Shown: positions 47,342 through 55,600, numbered from the stretch's first letter. The stretch: DNA of 64,000 nucleotides from a bacterium (GCA_020350725.1 CP070719.1:1469431-1533430), one strand, 5' to 3'. Numbers and translations: made by a program. Notes: generated by a model not told the origin, from the sequence alone.

Positions 47342-47369
47342 GCCGCGGGCGCCGAGGCGGGGCCGGAGA

Positions 47370-47399
47370 GTCCAGGGTCCGGAATCCGGGTTCCGGTGG
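47370..47399. repeat. Short heptanucleotide-period tract
   Basis: Units gtccagg / gtccgga / atccggg / ttccggt follow the malic-enzyme stop. The rest of this 273-base gap shows no gene or promoter I can support. Confidence 0.45.
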
Positions 47400-47614
47400 C
47401 TGATGCATGGCTCCCTGTAAAGTAATGGTTACATTTAAGAACAGGGACCTGGAAATCAGGAAAGCGGTGATCTCGATGCACCGTACGGGGAGCAGCAGTT
47501 TGTAAGGTATGACCGTTCATTGCTGACTTGATCTCCCTTTGATCTCCTCTTTGGCCCTCTGCGGTGCGAGTCGAGGAGAGTGGCCTCTGTTTTCCCTGTG
47601 GGCAAAGTTTTTCA

Positions 47615-49069
47615 ATGTGGATTTTGGAACCTGGAATCGGGAATTTGGAACCGAGCGCTAAGTTAGACAGAAAAAACCGCACCAGAATAAGACAGATCGT
47701 CGGCCCAGACCACTGCTCGGACAGCAGTGAGGATCTGTTCCTGTATGCCTACGACGCCCTGAACCGGCGCTATCTTCCCGACATGGTGGTCCATCCCGGC
47801 AGCGCTCGGGAGATCTCGGAGCTCCTCAAGCTGGCCAACGAGGCTCGTTTTCCCGTGGTTCCCCGGGGAGCCGGCACCGGTTTGACCGGCGGATCCCTCG
47901 CCGTGGACGGCGGCCTGGTGGTCACCACCAGGCGACTGGACAGGATCCTTGACATCGACAGGGACAACATGACGGTCTGGTGTGAGGCGGGGGTGGTGAA
48001 CGGCGATCTCCAGGCCGAAGTGGAAAAGGAGGGTCTCTTCTTCCCGCCCGATCCGGCCAGCATGAAGTTCTCCACCATCGGCGGCAACGCGGCCGAGAAC
48101 GCCGGCGGGCCGAGGGCGGTCAAATACGGGGTGACCAGGGACTACGTCATGGCTCTGGAGGTTGTCCTGCCCACAGGGGAGATCCTTCACACCGGGTCTT
48201 CAGCCATCAAGAGCGTCACCGGATACGATCTGACCAGGCTCATGGTGGGATCCGAGGGGACCCTGGGGTTCATCACCAGGCTCCTTCTCCGGCTGGTCCC
48301 CAAACCGGAGACCGTCAGGGCCATGCTGACCGTCTTTCCTGAGACCCGAATGGCCTCCAATACCGTGGCCCGCATCATGTCCAGCCGGATCGTCCCCTCA
48401 ACCCTGGAGTTCATGGACAGGTCCGCCATCGACTGCGTCAAGAACTACCTGGACATTGAGCTGCCTGACGATGCCGCGGCGCTGCTGCTCATCGAGGTCG
48501 ACGGCCGAGCCACCTCCGTGACCGAGCAGATGGCGACCATCCAGTCGATCTGCCGGGAGGTGGGGGCAAACCTGGTCCGGGCGGCGGATTCGGAGGAGGA
48601 GAGGGAGTCGCTGTGGACCGCCAGGCGGTCCCTGTCGCCGGCCATAATGAAGATACGCCCCCTTAAGATCAACGAGGACGTGGCGGTGCCGAGGATGAAG
48701 ATCCCCGAGCTGATCGAGGGTGTTGAGGAGATCGCCAGGTGCCGGGACCTGATCATCGTCAACTTCGGGCACGCCGGCGACGGCAACGTCCACGTCAATC
48801 TCCTTGTCGACCCGGAGGATCGTGATGAAGTGGCCAGGGCCCACAGCGCCGTGGAGGACCTGTTCAGGCTGGTGGTTTCCCTGGGCGGCTCCCTGTCCGG
48901 CGAGCACGGCATCGGTATCGCCAAGGCTCCCTATCTGGCTATCGAGCTGGACGAGACCATGATCTCCGTCATGAGACGCATCAAGGGTGCCCTGGACCCC
49001 AACAACATCCTCAATCCCCACAAGACCTTCGATTTCGATCCCTCCGTCACCTCCAGGGAGTTCAGGTAG
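47615..49069 (+). CDS. glcD: FAD-linked oxidase, glycolate/D-lactate dehydrogenase GlcD-like subunit
   Basis: The ~484-aa protein shows the PCMH-type FAD domain: YLPDMVVHPGSAREISELLKLANE, PRGAGTGLTGGSL, CEAGVVNGDLQ, DPASMKFSTIGGNAAENAGG, SVTGYDLTRLMVGSEGTLGF. The C-terminal oxidase domain ends with FGHAGDGNVHVNLL and GSLSGEHGIGIAKAPYL. It oxidises a 2-hydroxy acid and passes electrons to the Fe-S partner encoded 4 bases downstream. The start is uncertain: ATG 47615 and TTG 47645 both lie in or beside a 7-base repeat tract, and family similarity begins around IRQIVGPDHC. Confidence 0.92.
   Translation: MWILEPGIGNLEPSAKLDRKNRTRIRQIVGPDHCSDSSEDLFLYAYDALNRRYLPDMVVHPGSAREISELLKLANEARFPVVPRGAGTGLTGGSLAVDGGLVVTTRRLDRILDIDRDNMTVWCEAGVVNGDLQAEVEKEGLFFPPDPASMKFSTIGGNAAENAGGPRAVKYGVTRDYVMALEVVLPTGEILHTGSSAIKSVTGYDLTRLMVGSEGTLGFITRLLLRLVPKPETVRAMLTVFPETRMASNTVARIMSSRIVPSTLEFMDRSAIDCVKNYLDIELPDDAAALLLIEVDGRATSVTEQMATIQSICREVGANLVRAADSEEERESLWTARRSLSPAIMKIRPLKINEDVAVPRMKIPELIEGVEEIARCRDLIIVNFGHAGDGNVHVNLLVDPEDRDEVARAHSAVEDLFRLVVSLGGSLSGEHGIGIAKAPYLAIELDETMISVMRRIKGALDPNNILNPHKTFDFDPSVTSREFR
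47618..47654. repeat. Heptanucleotide-period tract overlapping the glcD start region
   Basis: Units ttttgga / acctgga / atcggga / atttgga / acc run in 7-base register across the candidate glcD start codons, so the first residues of the longer form would be repeat-encoded. Confidence 0.55.
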
Positions 49070-49073
49070 ACAG

Positions 49074-50471
49074 ATGCCCAAGAGCAAGGACCATCGCCTG
49101 CCGACCAATATCTCCTCGAAGTGCGTCAAGTGCGGCACCTGCCACTCCGTATGTCCGGTGTTCGATGCCGTCCCCACGGAATCCCACACGGCGAGGGGGA
49201 AGATGGCCCTCATCGAGGCAGTGGCCCAGGGTCGTCTGGAGGAGTCGGAACGTTACCGGGATTACCTGGAGGCCTGTCTTCTCTGCGGGGCCTGTCAGGA
49301 GGCCTGCCCCAACGAGGTCCCGACCCTGGCGGCGATGCTCGAGGCGAGGGAGAGCCTGGCCGGCAGGATGGGGCTCAAGACAGGCAAGGGGATGATCCTC
49401 AACCACCTCCTGGCGACGGCGCGGGGGTTCCGACTGGCCATGAGGACCGGCCGGGCCGTGCAGGGCCTGATGTTCAGGAGGATCCCCGAGTCCAGCGGCC
49501 TGAGACGAAGGTTCCCTCTTCCCCTCATCCCGGAGGATCGGACCATTCCCGGCGTGGCCAGGGACTTCTTCACCGATCTCTATACCGGTACGGTCAGGAC
49601 GGGCAGCGGGCCGCGGGTGGGGATCTTCGCCGGCTGCATGACGAACTACTTCTATCCCGAGACCGGTGCGGACATGGTGGATCTTCTCGGCATGCTCGGG
49701 GCCACGGTGGTGGTCCCCGAGGGCCAGGTGTGCTGCGGCATGCCGGCCCTGGCAGGAGGGGCCAGGGACACCGTCCGCGATCTGGCCATGCAGAACCTGG
49801 AGGCCTTCGAGGAATACGACCTGGACGCCATCGTCACCGGCTGCGCCTCCTGCGGGGGAAATCTCAAGGACAACTTCCGGGCTCTTCTCGCCGAAGCCGG
49901 TGCGTCTGAACCCCGTATCGAGGCCTTTCTGTCGAAAGTCATGGACATCAACGAGTACCTGGCCCGAATGGGGCTTCCCTCCCGGACGGGTGAGGGGGCG
50001 GATGAAGAGGCCGGCCGGGAACCCCTGACGGTCACCTACCACCATCCCTGCCACCTGGGCAGGCTCCAGGGGGTCAAGGAGGAGCCTGTCCGGCTTATCC
50101 AGGCGCTGCCGGGGGTGCGGTACGTGCCCATGGAGGAGGCCGACCGATGCTGCGGCATGGGTGGGTCGTTCAGCATCGAGAACTACGACATCAGCAAACG
50201 GATCAACGACCGGAAGGTGGACCGGATCCTGGAGACGGGGGCGCAGGCGGTGGTGACTTCCTGTCCGGCCTGCATCCTCCACATCCGGGACGGCCTTCGA
50301 CGGAGGGGACGGGCGGACGTGGAGGTCCATCACGTGGCGGAGCTGATCACCAGGCGGATGGAGGAGGAAGAAGTGGAAAGTGGAAAGGAGAAAGGGGAAA
50401 GCGGACGCGGGGACGCGGAGACACGGGGGCGGGGGGAAGAGGTATCCTGCGAGGGGGAGAGAGGCGGATAG
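49074..50471 (+). CDS. glcF: Fe-S subunit of glycolate/lactate oxidase, GlcF-like (CCG-domain protein)
   Basis: The 465-aa protein has two 4Fe-4S ferredoxin motifs (CVKCGTCHSVCP near 16 and CLLCGACQEACP near 68) and two cysteine-rich CCG modules (CCGMPALAGG with CASCGGNL; CHLGRLQG with CCGMGGSFS and CPACILHI). It accepts electrons from GlcD. No GlcE subunit gene is present. The last ~32 residues (from ~434) are an unusual Glu/Gly/Arg/Lys-rich tail encoded by a repeat tract, apparently extending the normal C-terminus near ITRRMEEEE. The chosen ATG begins MPKSKDHRLPTNISSKC; further upstream start codons lie inside glcD. Confidence 0.9.
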   Translation: MPKSKDHRLPTNISSKCVKCGTCHSVCPVFDAVPTESHTARGKMALIEAVAQGRLEESERYRDYLEACLLCGACQEACPNEVPTLAAMLEARESLAGRMGLKTGKGMILNHLLATARGFRLAMRTGRAVQGLMFRRIPESSGLRRRFPLPLIPEDRTIPGVARDFFTDLYTGTVRTGSGPRVGIFAGCMTNYFYPETGADMVDLLGMLGATVVVPEGQVCCGMPALAGGARDTVRDLAMQNLEAFEEYDLDAIVTGCASCGGNLKDNFRALLAEAGASEPRIEAFLSKVMDINEYLARMGLPSRTGEGADEEAGREPLTVTYHHPCHLGRLQGVKEEPVRLIQALPGVRYVPMEEADRCCGMGGSFSIENYDISKRINDRKVDRILETGAQAVVTSCPACILHIRDGLRRRGRADVEVHHVAELITRRMEEEEVESGKEKGESGRGDAETRGRGEEVSCEGERGG

Positions 50472-50515
50472 GGCGAGGGGACGAAAGGGCGAGAAGGTGA
50501 CGCGGAGTCGAAGTG
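50371..50515. repeat. Purine-rich heptanucleotide tract entering the glcF 3' end
   Basis: Units gtggaaa / gtggaaa / ggagaaa / ggggaaa are followed by gcggggacgcggagacacgggg-like units of 7-8 bases. The first ~100 bases are translated as the glcF tail; the rest follow the stop. Confidence 0.7.
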
Positions 50516-50599
50516 AGAGACCCACAGGCCCCTTCGACGTTATCCAGGTGCTAAACCTGCCGTACAGCATGCTGAGGGTTCAACTCTTTGTCCATGAGC

Positions 50600-50712
50600 C
50601 TTGAATACTGAATCCTGAATACTGACTCCCTTCTGCTCTTTCAGATGTCAAAACCTTCTCCCCAGATCCGAGATTCAAGACTCCTAAGCCTTGAACCTTT
50701 TCCCTTTCACCT
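50600..50712. repeat. Degenerate heptanucleotide-period tract upstream of tRNA-fMet
   Basis: Units tgaatac / tgaatcc / tgaatac / tgactcc, then gattcaa / gactcct / aagcctt. It covers most of the gap between glcF and the tRNA promoter; no gene is seen there. Confidence 0.6.
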
Positions 50713-50728
50713 CGATCCCCCCTCTCCC

Positions 50729-50757
50729 TTGACAAAGCCGGGTGCGGGTGTTAGGTA
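50729..50757 (+). promoter_or_regulatory. Promoter of the initiator tRNA gene
   Basis: Consensus TTGACA, 17 bases, then TAGGTA, placing initiation a few bases upstream of the tRNA 5' end. Confidence 0.65.
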
Positions 50758-50770
50758 AGAACTCCTTTGA

Positions 50771-50847
<77 letters not shown>

Positions 50848-50856
50848 AAATTCAAT

Positions 50857-50888
50857 AAGCCTCCCACAGAGGGAGGCTTTTTATTTTT
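50857..50888 (+). terminator. Rho-independent terminator of tRNA-fMet
   Basis: A perfect 9-bp stem AAGCCTCCC/GGGAGGCTT with a 5-base loop is followed by TTTTTATTTTT, starting 10 bases after the tRNA CCA end. Confidence 0.9.
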
Positions 50889-50917
50889 CCCACGTCGAAG
50901 CGACAGCCAAGTCGGAC

Positions 50918-50945
50918 ATAAAAGCCCTCTTGGGAGGGCTTTTAT
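50918..50945 (+). terminator. Second strong hairpin, terminator-like
   Basis: A perfect 12-bp inverted repeat ATAAAAGCCCTC / GAGGGCTTTTAT encloses a 4-base loop, 30 bases after the first terminator. It would act as a back-up terminator in either direction. A related GCCCTC/GAGGGC core recurs in the terminator near 55.85 kb. Confidence 0.65.
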
Positions 50946-51281
50946 CAATGTTCCGAACCCGGTCTTTAAAGTCCCACATCAGAACTCAAAACTGAAAAGC
51001 CGGCAAAAAGCCCTCATGATGCGGGGTAGGATCGCGGAGGAAATCCCGTCTGTCGTTGGGCACGGAACCCCAGCTCGATTCCAGCTGCCGGCCACTGGCT
51101 CTCCGTTCCCCAGGAAAGTATCGACGGGACCTGTGGAATCGTCTCGATCCCTGGCGGGCTGAGCGCCAAAACATCCCGACCTCCGTTTCGTCGCGCCATC
51201 CTGTTCGCATCGTGGGGCAGAACACTGCGCACCCCCCTTCGCACCACCCTCCCATACCTCCTGGTAAAGAAGAAAATGCGA
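50946..51281. other. Intergenic region without recognisable features
   Basis: About 335 bases of GC-rich sequence. Open frames on both strands lack family similarity. A short stretch near 51015 resembles the first ~11 bases of the tRNA just upstream but does not continue as a tRNA. Confidence 0.45.
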
Positions 51282-51295
51282 TTGATTTCAATCAA
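51282..51295. promoter_or_regulatory. Perfect FNR/CRP-family-type palindrome
   Basis: TTGAT-TTCA-ATCAA is an exact match to the FNR consensus TTGAT-N4-ATCAA. It lies 28 bases upstream of the sigma-54-like promoter and ~90 bases upstream of the acyltransferase gene. An FNR/CRP-family regulator is the natural candidate; which one is unknown. Confidence 0.55.
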
Positions 51296-51323
51296 GTAAG
51301 TGGAATTGCGCTCGACTGTTCCG

Positions 51324-51338
51324 TGGCACGGTCCTTGT
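51324..51338 (+). promoter_or_regulatory. Sigma-54 (RpoN) type promoter, -24/-12
   Basis: TGGCACGGTCCTTGT matches the consensus TGGCACG-N4-TTGC except for the last base (T for C), with correct GG-to-G(C/T) spacing of 10. It is 46 bases upstream of the acyltransferase ATG, a normal leader length. Confidence 0.6.
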
Positions 51339-51384
51339 AAACAACCAGGTAAAGGGGACACCGAGGAGAGCAAAGGAGGACCGG

Positions 51385-52047
51385 ATGTCATCGGTAAATA
51401 TCCTGGGCAACGCAAGGGGACTGATCCGAGCCCGCCTCCTGCTCTTTCAGCTGTGGACGTGGCGGCTGACGGTGGAGGGGCGCGAAGCATTCGACACGCT
51501 GGTGAGGAACGGGGACCGGTTCATCCTCTGCTTCTGGCATGGAAAGTACACTCCCATCCTGCCCATCATGAGAGGTTTCGACGGCTGTGTGTTCACGAGC
51601 GCCACCAGAAAAGGGGACATCATCGCCAGCATCGTCCGCAATTTTGGTTTCAGGTGCACCCAGATACCGGACCGCGGCGGACAGAGATCGATGCAGCTTA
51701 TGAAGGACGCCCTCTCGGAGGCCAGGGCGGCCGGAACAGCCGTGGACGGTCCTCTTGGGCCTTACCATCGCGTCAAGCATGGGGTCGTCCGGCTCGCGTC
51801 CGAGCTCGGTTATCTCCTTTTGCCGATCTCGGTGGATGCCCGTGGTAAATGGGTTCTGGAGAAGCGATGGGACCTGATGGAGATTCCTTACCCTTTCACC
51901 CGGGTCTGCCTCGTCATCGGCGAACCGATCGCGGTCCCTTCCCTCCTCGGGCCGGAAGGTATCGCTGCCTGGTCTTCCAGGCTCGGAAAGGCCCTGGATT
52001 CACTGGATGCGAGGGCCGCAAGACTGGTCCGGGAAAAGAGGAGGTGA
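51385..52047 (+). CDS. Lysophospholipid-acyltransferase-like protein (DUF374 family)
   Basis: The 220-aa protein matches the DUF374/LPLAT-like family. It has an LTVEGREAF start and CFWHGKY at residues 49-55 (the position of the family's HX4D-like motif). SATRKGDIIASIVRNFGF and DGPLGPYHRVKHG near 121 (glycerolipid-phosphate pocket motif) follow. Members probably transfer an acyl chain to a lipid or lipid A-type acceptor at the inner membrane face; the acceptor is unknown. GGAGGA lies five bases before the ATG. First gene of a three-gene operon with a flippase-like protein and a glycosyltransferase fusion. Confidence 0.85.
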   Translation: MSSVNILGNARGLIRARLLLFQLWTWRLTVEGREAFDTLVRNGDRFILCFWHGKYTPILPIMRGFDGCVFTSATRKGDIIASIVRNFGFRCTQIPDRGGQRSMQLMKDALSEARAAGTAVDGPLGPYHRVKHGVVRLASELGYLLLPISVDARGKWVLEKRWDLMEIPYPFTRVCLVIGEPIAVPSLLGPEGIAAWSSRLGKALDSLDARAARLVREKRR

Positions 52048-52072
52048 ACAGGCCTTTTCCGACCGGAGTGCC

Positions 52073-53155
52073 ATGGATATGTCCGCCCGACAGAAGCACT
52101 TATCCCGGATGAAAAGCCCGGACCTTCCGGTGCGGATGCCGTTGTATCTCGCCATGGCCGGGATCTTCTTCGTCCTTTCCATCCTGACGATCTATCTCCT
52201 GCAGAGATATTTTCTCGAGAGCCGGATCCTGCTCGACTCAAGACTTCTCTCCCCCGGCGTCTTGACAGGTCTGGTCCTTCTCCTCCCCCTCTACTACCTT
52301 ACCGACGGATTGAGACTCTACCTGGTTGTCAGGGCCATGGGTTACATCGTTTCTTTCCGGTTCATCATGAGGCTTGTTTTCGTGAACATCTTCTTCTCCA
52401 ACGCGACCCCCATGGCGACGGGAGGCGGATTCATTCAGATCTATTTTCTGACCAGAAATGGTATCTCCATCGGCGAGGCCACCGCGGCAACCTCCATCAG
52501 GACCCTGTTCGCGGCCCTCAGCATGTTAACCCTTGCCCCTGTTTTCTTTTTCCTGGAACCGAACCTCTTCGATCCCTTCCGCGACGGCAGGGTTTACGTA
52601 TACTTCGTCGGCGTTGCCGGTCTTTACCTCACCCTGGTCTTCCTCGTCCTCTTCAGGGTCAGACTGTTCAAGGCTCTCCTCTATCGTTTGATGCGCTTCT
52701 TCCACCGGAGCGGGATCCTGTCGCGCAGGTGCTTCCGGAGGGTCTTTCTCAGGCTGTCCAGGGAAATGGGTTTTTTCTCGGAGGGATTCCGGCGCTTTGT
52801 TAAAGGTCCACCCCTATGCGTCCTCGGGGCTTTCCTCAGCACATGCCTCTTCCTGTTATCCCTCTTCTCCTTTTCGGTCGTCCTGATTAAAGGTCTCCAG
52901 TACGAGGTCCCGGCAGTGACCATATTCGCTATTCAGTCGGTGGTGACATTTTTTATGTATTTCACGCCCACGCCGGGGGCCGTGGGATTCGCCGAGAGCT
53001 CATATATGCTCCTCTTCTCAAAACTCGTCGGCCAGCATGATATCACCCTGTTGACCATTTCCTGGAGGTTCCTGACGATCTACATAGGGGTTCTGATAGG
53101 CATATTGGTCGCCTACCGTGAGATGTTCAGGGCCTGCATGAGGAGGCCGGGATGA
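52073..53155 (+). CDS. Flippase-like integral membrane protein (UPF0104 / LPG-synthase TM-domain family)
   Basis: The 360-aa protein has about eight transmembrane segments, beginning MPLYLAMAGIFFVLSILTIYLL. Family motifs include NATPMATGGGFIQIYFLTRNGISIGEA and TPTPGAVGFAESSYMLLFS. Members of this family are found with glycosyltransferases and lipid-modifying enzymes and are thought to move or modify lipid-linked intermediates. An upstream in-frame start lies inside the acyltransferase gene; the chosen ATG has GGAG four bases upstream. The stop overlaps the next ATG (ATGA). Confidence 0.85.
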   Translation: MDMSARQKHLSRMKSPDLPVRMPLYLAMAGIFFVLSILTIYLLQRYFLESRILLDSRLLSPGVLTGLVLLLPLYYLTDGLRLYLVVRAMGYIVSFRFIMRLVFVNIFFSNATPMATGGGFIQIYFLTRNGISIGEATAATSIRTLFAALSMLTLAPVFFFLEPNLFDPFRDGRVYVYFVGVAGLYLTLVFLVLFRVRLFKALLYRLMRFFHRSGILSRRCFRRVFLRLSREMGFFSEGFRRFVKGPPLCVLGAFLSTCLFLLSLFSFSVVLIKGLQYEVPAVTIFAIQSVVTFFMYFTPTPGAVGFAESSYMLLFSKLVGQHDITLLTISWRFLTIYIGVLIGILVAYREMFRACMRRPG

Positions 53156-55458
53156 GCCGGAAACGAAAATACAGGGTACTCCTGACCACCATTCTTCTCC
53201 TGTGGACCCTGCTCGCCGGATACCGGGGGTATCTCCACCTCTTCGAAGAGGATTATTCGGGAATGAACGCCGTCAACCAGGGACACATTCAGACCAGGCT
53301 ATATGGCAGGGACAGGTTCAGCTTTGCGGTGATAGGCAACGTGAGGAGTTCGATGAAGATATTCGACAGGAGGATTGCCCCCCTGCTCAGGCAGGAGAAG
53401 GTCGACTTCATCATCTCGGCCGGCAACGCCGTGAACGGCGGTACGGAGGCGGAATATCGCCTCCTCAACCGCGGGTTTGGCCGATCGAAACTGCCATACA
53501 TATTGGGCGTTGGTGTGAGAGAGGTGAAAAATTCCGGAACGGGGCGGTTCTACCGGCATTTCGGTCCCCTGTTCTTTACCATGGACGCAGGGGAGGCCTC
53601 CTTTATCTTCCTTGATTCAACGGGCGTGACGAACTGGGATTGGCAGGGGCATTGGCTGGAAGAGCAACTGAAGCGGACGGCGGGCGCGCGGTTCCGGTTC
53701 GCATTTCTGGACCACTCTGTCCTCGAGCCGTCCGATCCCGGGGGAGTCCGGTCCGAAAGGACCCTCGAGCCGGAGAAGGCCCGCTATCTCCAGGACCTTT
53801 TCGGAAGGTATGGGATCACCTGCGCGTTCTCGTCAGGACGCGGTGTCTATGGTCGACAAAGATCGCTCGGCGTGGAGTACGTGACGGTTGGTCCCGCCGG
53901 GGGGCTGATCCTCGGTGAAAGGGAGGAACGGTACCAGGTTTTCAGGGTTGACGTTTTCCCCGACCGTGTCGCCTTCTCCAACGTTGAGGTTCCCAGCAGG
54001 ACGGGTCTCCTTGCCTACAGGATGGAAACCCTCGGCTACTTTCTCACCTCTTTCTTCCACATCAGCTTCGGAAAGTTCCTGTTGGTCCTGGGCCTCATCG
54101 GCCTGGCTGCCCTGAAGGTCTATTCCCAGATCGTCCGTCAGGAAAGACTCTACAGGGATTTCGATCTGGACGAGAACCGGATAACCAGCGAGCCGGTGCG
54201 GGTGGCCACCTTCACCGACAACTACCTCCCTTACATAGGCGGTGTCCCCATTTCGATCCGGCGCCTCAGTCAGGGACTCCTGGACAGGGGATCGGCAGTA
54301 AAGATCTTCGCACCTTCCTACGGCAACGGTTGTTCGGAGAAGGACAACGGCAACGTCTACCGCTGCCGGACCTTCTTTCTGGGGAAAAGGAATCGTTTGC
54401 CCGTCACGGACATCTTTTCAAAAAAGCTGGAGGAGGAGATGGACCGTTTCAAGCCGGACCTTGTCCACGTCCACCATCCCTATTGGCTCGGCAACAAGGG
54501 CAGGAAGCTTGCTCGGAAGTTCGGCCTCCCCGTGGTGTTCACCTTTCACACGCGCCTGGACAAATACGTGCACAATATCGCCCTGCCGGGCAACGCTCTC
54601 ATGGAGACCGTTGCCCACTGCCTGATCAGGAGGTTTGCCAACAGGTGTGATGCCGTCATCGCGCCCTCTTTTTCCACGGAGGAGTATCTGAGAAGACTGG
54701 GGGTCCTCACCACGATCGAGTCCATCCCAACGGGCATAGAGATCGGGGAATACACCCTCTGTTGCCCCGATGAGGTCATGGATTTCAGGCGCCGTTACGC
54801 CGATGATTCCGAAAAACTCCTGATCAGCGTCTGCAGGATGGCCAGGGAGAAGAACCTCGACTTCCTGATCGACGGGGTGGCGAAGGTCAGAGAGAAGACG
54901 TCGGTGCCCTTCCGGTGCATCCTGGTGGGAGACGGTCCCGAGAGGGCCCGTCTCGAAAGAAGGGCTGCCGGGACCGGCATGGGCGGCAGGATCATCTTCA
55001 CCGGGTCGCTGGAAACGCGTGACGTGGTCCTCGCCTACCTTGCTTCAGATCTCTTCGTGTTCGCCTCGACATCGGAAACACAGGGCATGGTTCTGCTTGA
55101 GGCCATGGCCGGAGGGTGCCCTGTGGTGGCCGTCAGCGCGAGCGGTGTCTACGACGTCGTGGAAGACGGCTTCAACGGTTTCAAGGTGCCCGGGGATGTG
55201 GATACCTGGGCGGAGGCGGTTGTCCTTCTTCTGGAAAACGGTCAGCTGGTCGATACCCTTTCCCGCAACAGCAGGGAATTCGCCGAAAATTATTCCGAAG
55301 ACTGGATTACCGAGAGGGTCCTCAGGCTATACCGCCGGACTTTGCTCGTCAAGCAGGGTAGCAGAAGGGGGGCCTCCGATATGGGAATGACACCGAAATC
55401 GGGCGAAGAAAAGGTGAAAGACAGGGGACCGTGTCCCGAATGGCTGGGCCATGGATGA
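53152..55458 (+). CDS. Membrane-anchored pseudo-metallophosphoesterase fused to a GT4 glycosyltransferase
   Basis: This 768-aa protein has a TM anchor (~8-24), an ectodomain (~55-285), a second TM (~294-322) and a cytosolic GT4 glycosyltransferase (~348-745). The ectodomain follows the calcineurin-phosphoesterase plan, but the metal ligands are gone: FAVIGN (Asn63 for Asp), ISAGNAVNGG (Asn92 for Asp), GVGVRE for GNHE near 119-124, and SSGRGVYGR for SGHxH. Only a His (LDHS, 188) remains. The GT4 domain is intact: TDNYLPYIGGV, HVHHPYWLG, Arg562/Lys567 (CRMAREKN) and an E-x7-E motif (Glu642, Glu650). It resembles lipid glucosyl/mannosyltransferases; the acceptor is unknown. Last gene of the operon. 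Confidence 0.88.
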   Translation: MSRKRKYRVLLTTILLLWTLLAGYRGYLHLFEEDYSGMNAVNQGHIQTRLYGRDRFSFAVIGNVRSSMKIFDRRIAPLLRQEKVDFIISAGNAVNGGTEAEYRLLNRGFGRSKLPYILGVGVREVKNSGTGRFYRHFGPLFFTMDAGEASFIFLDSTGVTNWDWQGHWLEEQLKRTAGARFRFAFLDHSVLEPSDPGGVRSERTLEPEKARYLQDLFGRYGITCAFSSGRGVYGRQRSLGVEYVTVGPAGGLILGEREERYQVFRVDVFPDRVAFSNVEVPSRTGLLAYRMETLGYFLTSFFHISFGKFLLVLGLIGLAALKVYSQIVRQERLYRDFDLDENRITSEPVRVATFTDNYLPYIGGVPISIRRLSQGLLDRGSAVKIFAPSYGNGCSEKDNGNVYRCRTFFLGKRNRLPVTDIFSKKLEEEMDRFKPDLVHVHHPYWLGNKGRKLARKFGLPVVFTFHTRLDKYVHNIALPGNALMETVAHCLIRRFANRCDAVIAPSFSTEEYLRRLGVLTTIESIPTGIEIGEYTLCCPDEVMDFRRRYADDSEKLLISVCRMAREKNLDFLIDGVAKVREKTSVPFRCILVGDGPERARLERRAAGTGMGGRIIFTGSLETRDVVLAYLASDLFVFASTSETQGMVLLEAMAGGCPVVAVSASGVYDVVEDGFNGFKVPGDVDTWAEAVVLLLENGQLVDTLSRNSREFAENYSEDWITERVLRLYRRTLLVKQGSRRGASDMGMTPKSGEEKVKDRGPCPEWLGHG

Positions 55459-55513
55459 CGCCCGCCGGTTTTCACGGTGCGACCCCCTGCCCGGCTGGCC
55501 ACCTCCCGACAAT

Positions 55514-55600
55514 CCCTCTCACCCCCTTTTCGTCTGTCCCTTTACCCTTTATCCTTTACCCTTTTCCCTTTCTCCTTTAACCTTTCCCCTTTCCCCTGTG
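55514..55600. repeat. Pyrimidine heptanucleotide tandem repeat tract
   Basis: Units cctttat / cctttac / ccttttc / cctttct / cctttaa / cctttcc / cctttcc in 7-base register, beginning ~55 bases after the glycosyltransferase stop. Its complement (aaaggnn) resembles the tract at the glcF 3' end. Confidence 0.8.

Noticed and set aside
51010-51040. tRNA-like fragment (tgatgcggggt...)
   Set aside because: It matches only the first ~11 bases of the initiator tRNA region and then diverges; no cloverleaf or integrase is present, so neither a second tRNA nor an attachment site is supported.
50986-51490. Overlapping minus-strand frames upstream of the acyltransferase
   Set aside because: They cross the palindrome, the sigma-54-like promoter and the start of the acyltransferase gene, with no family similarity.
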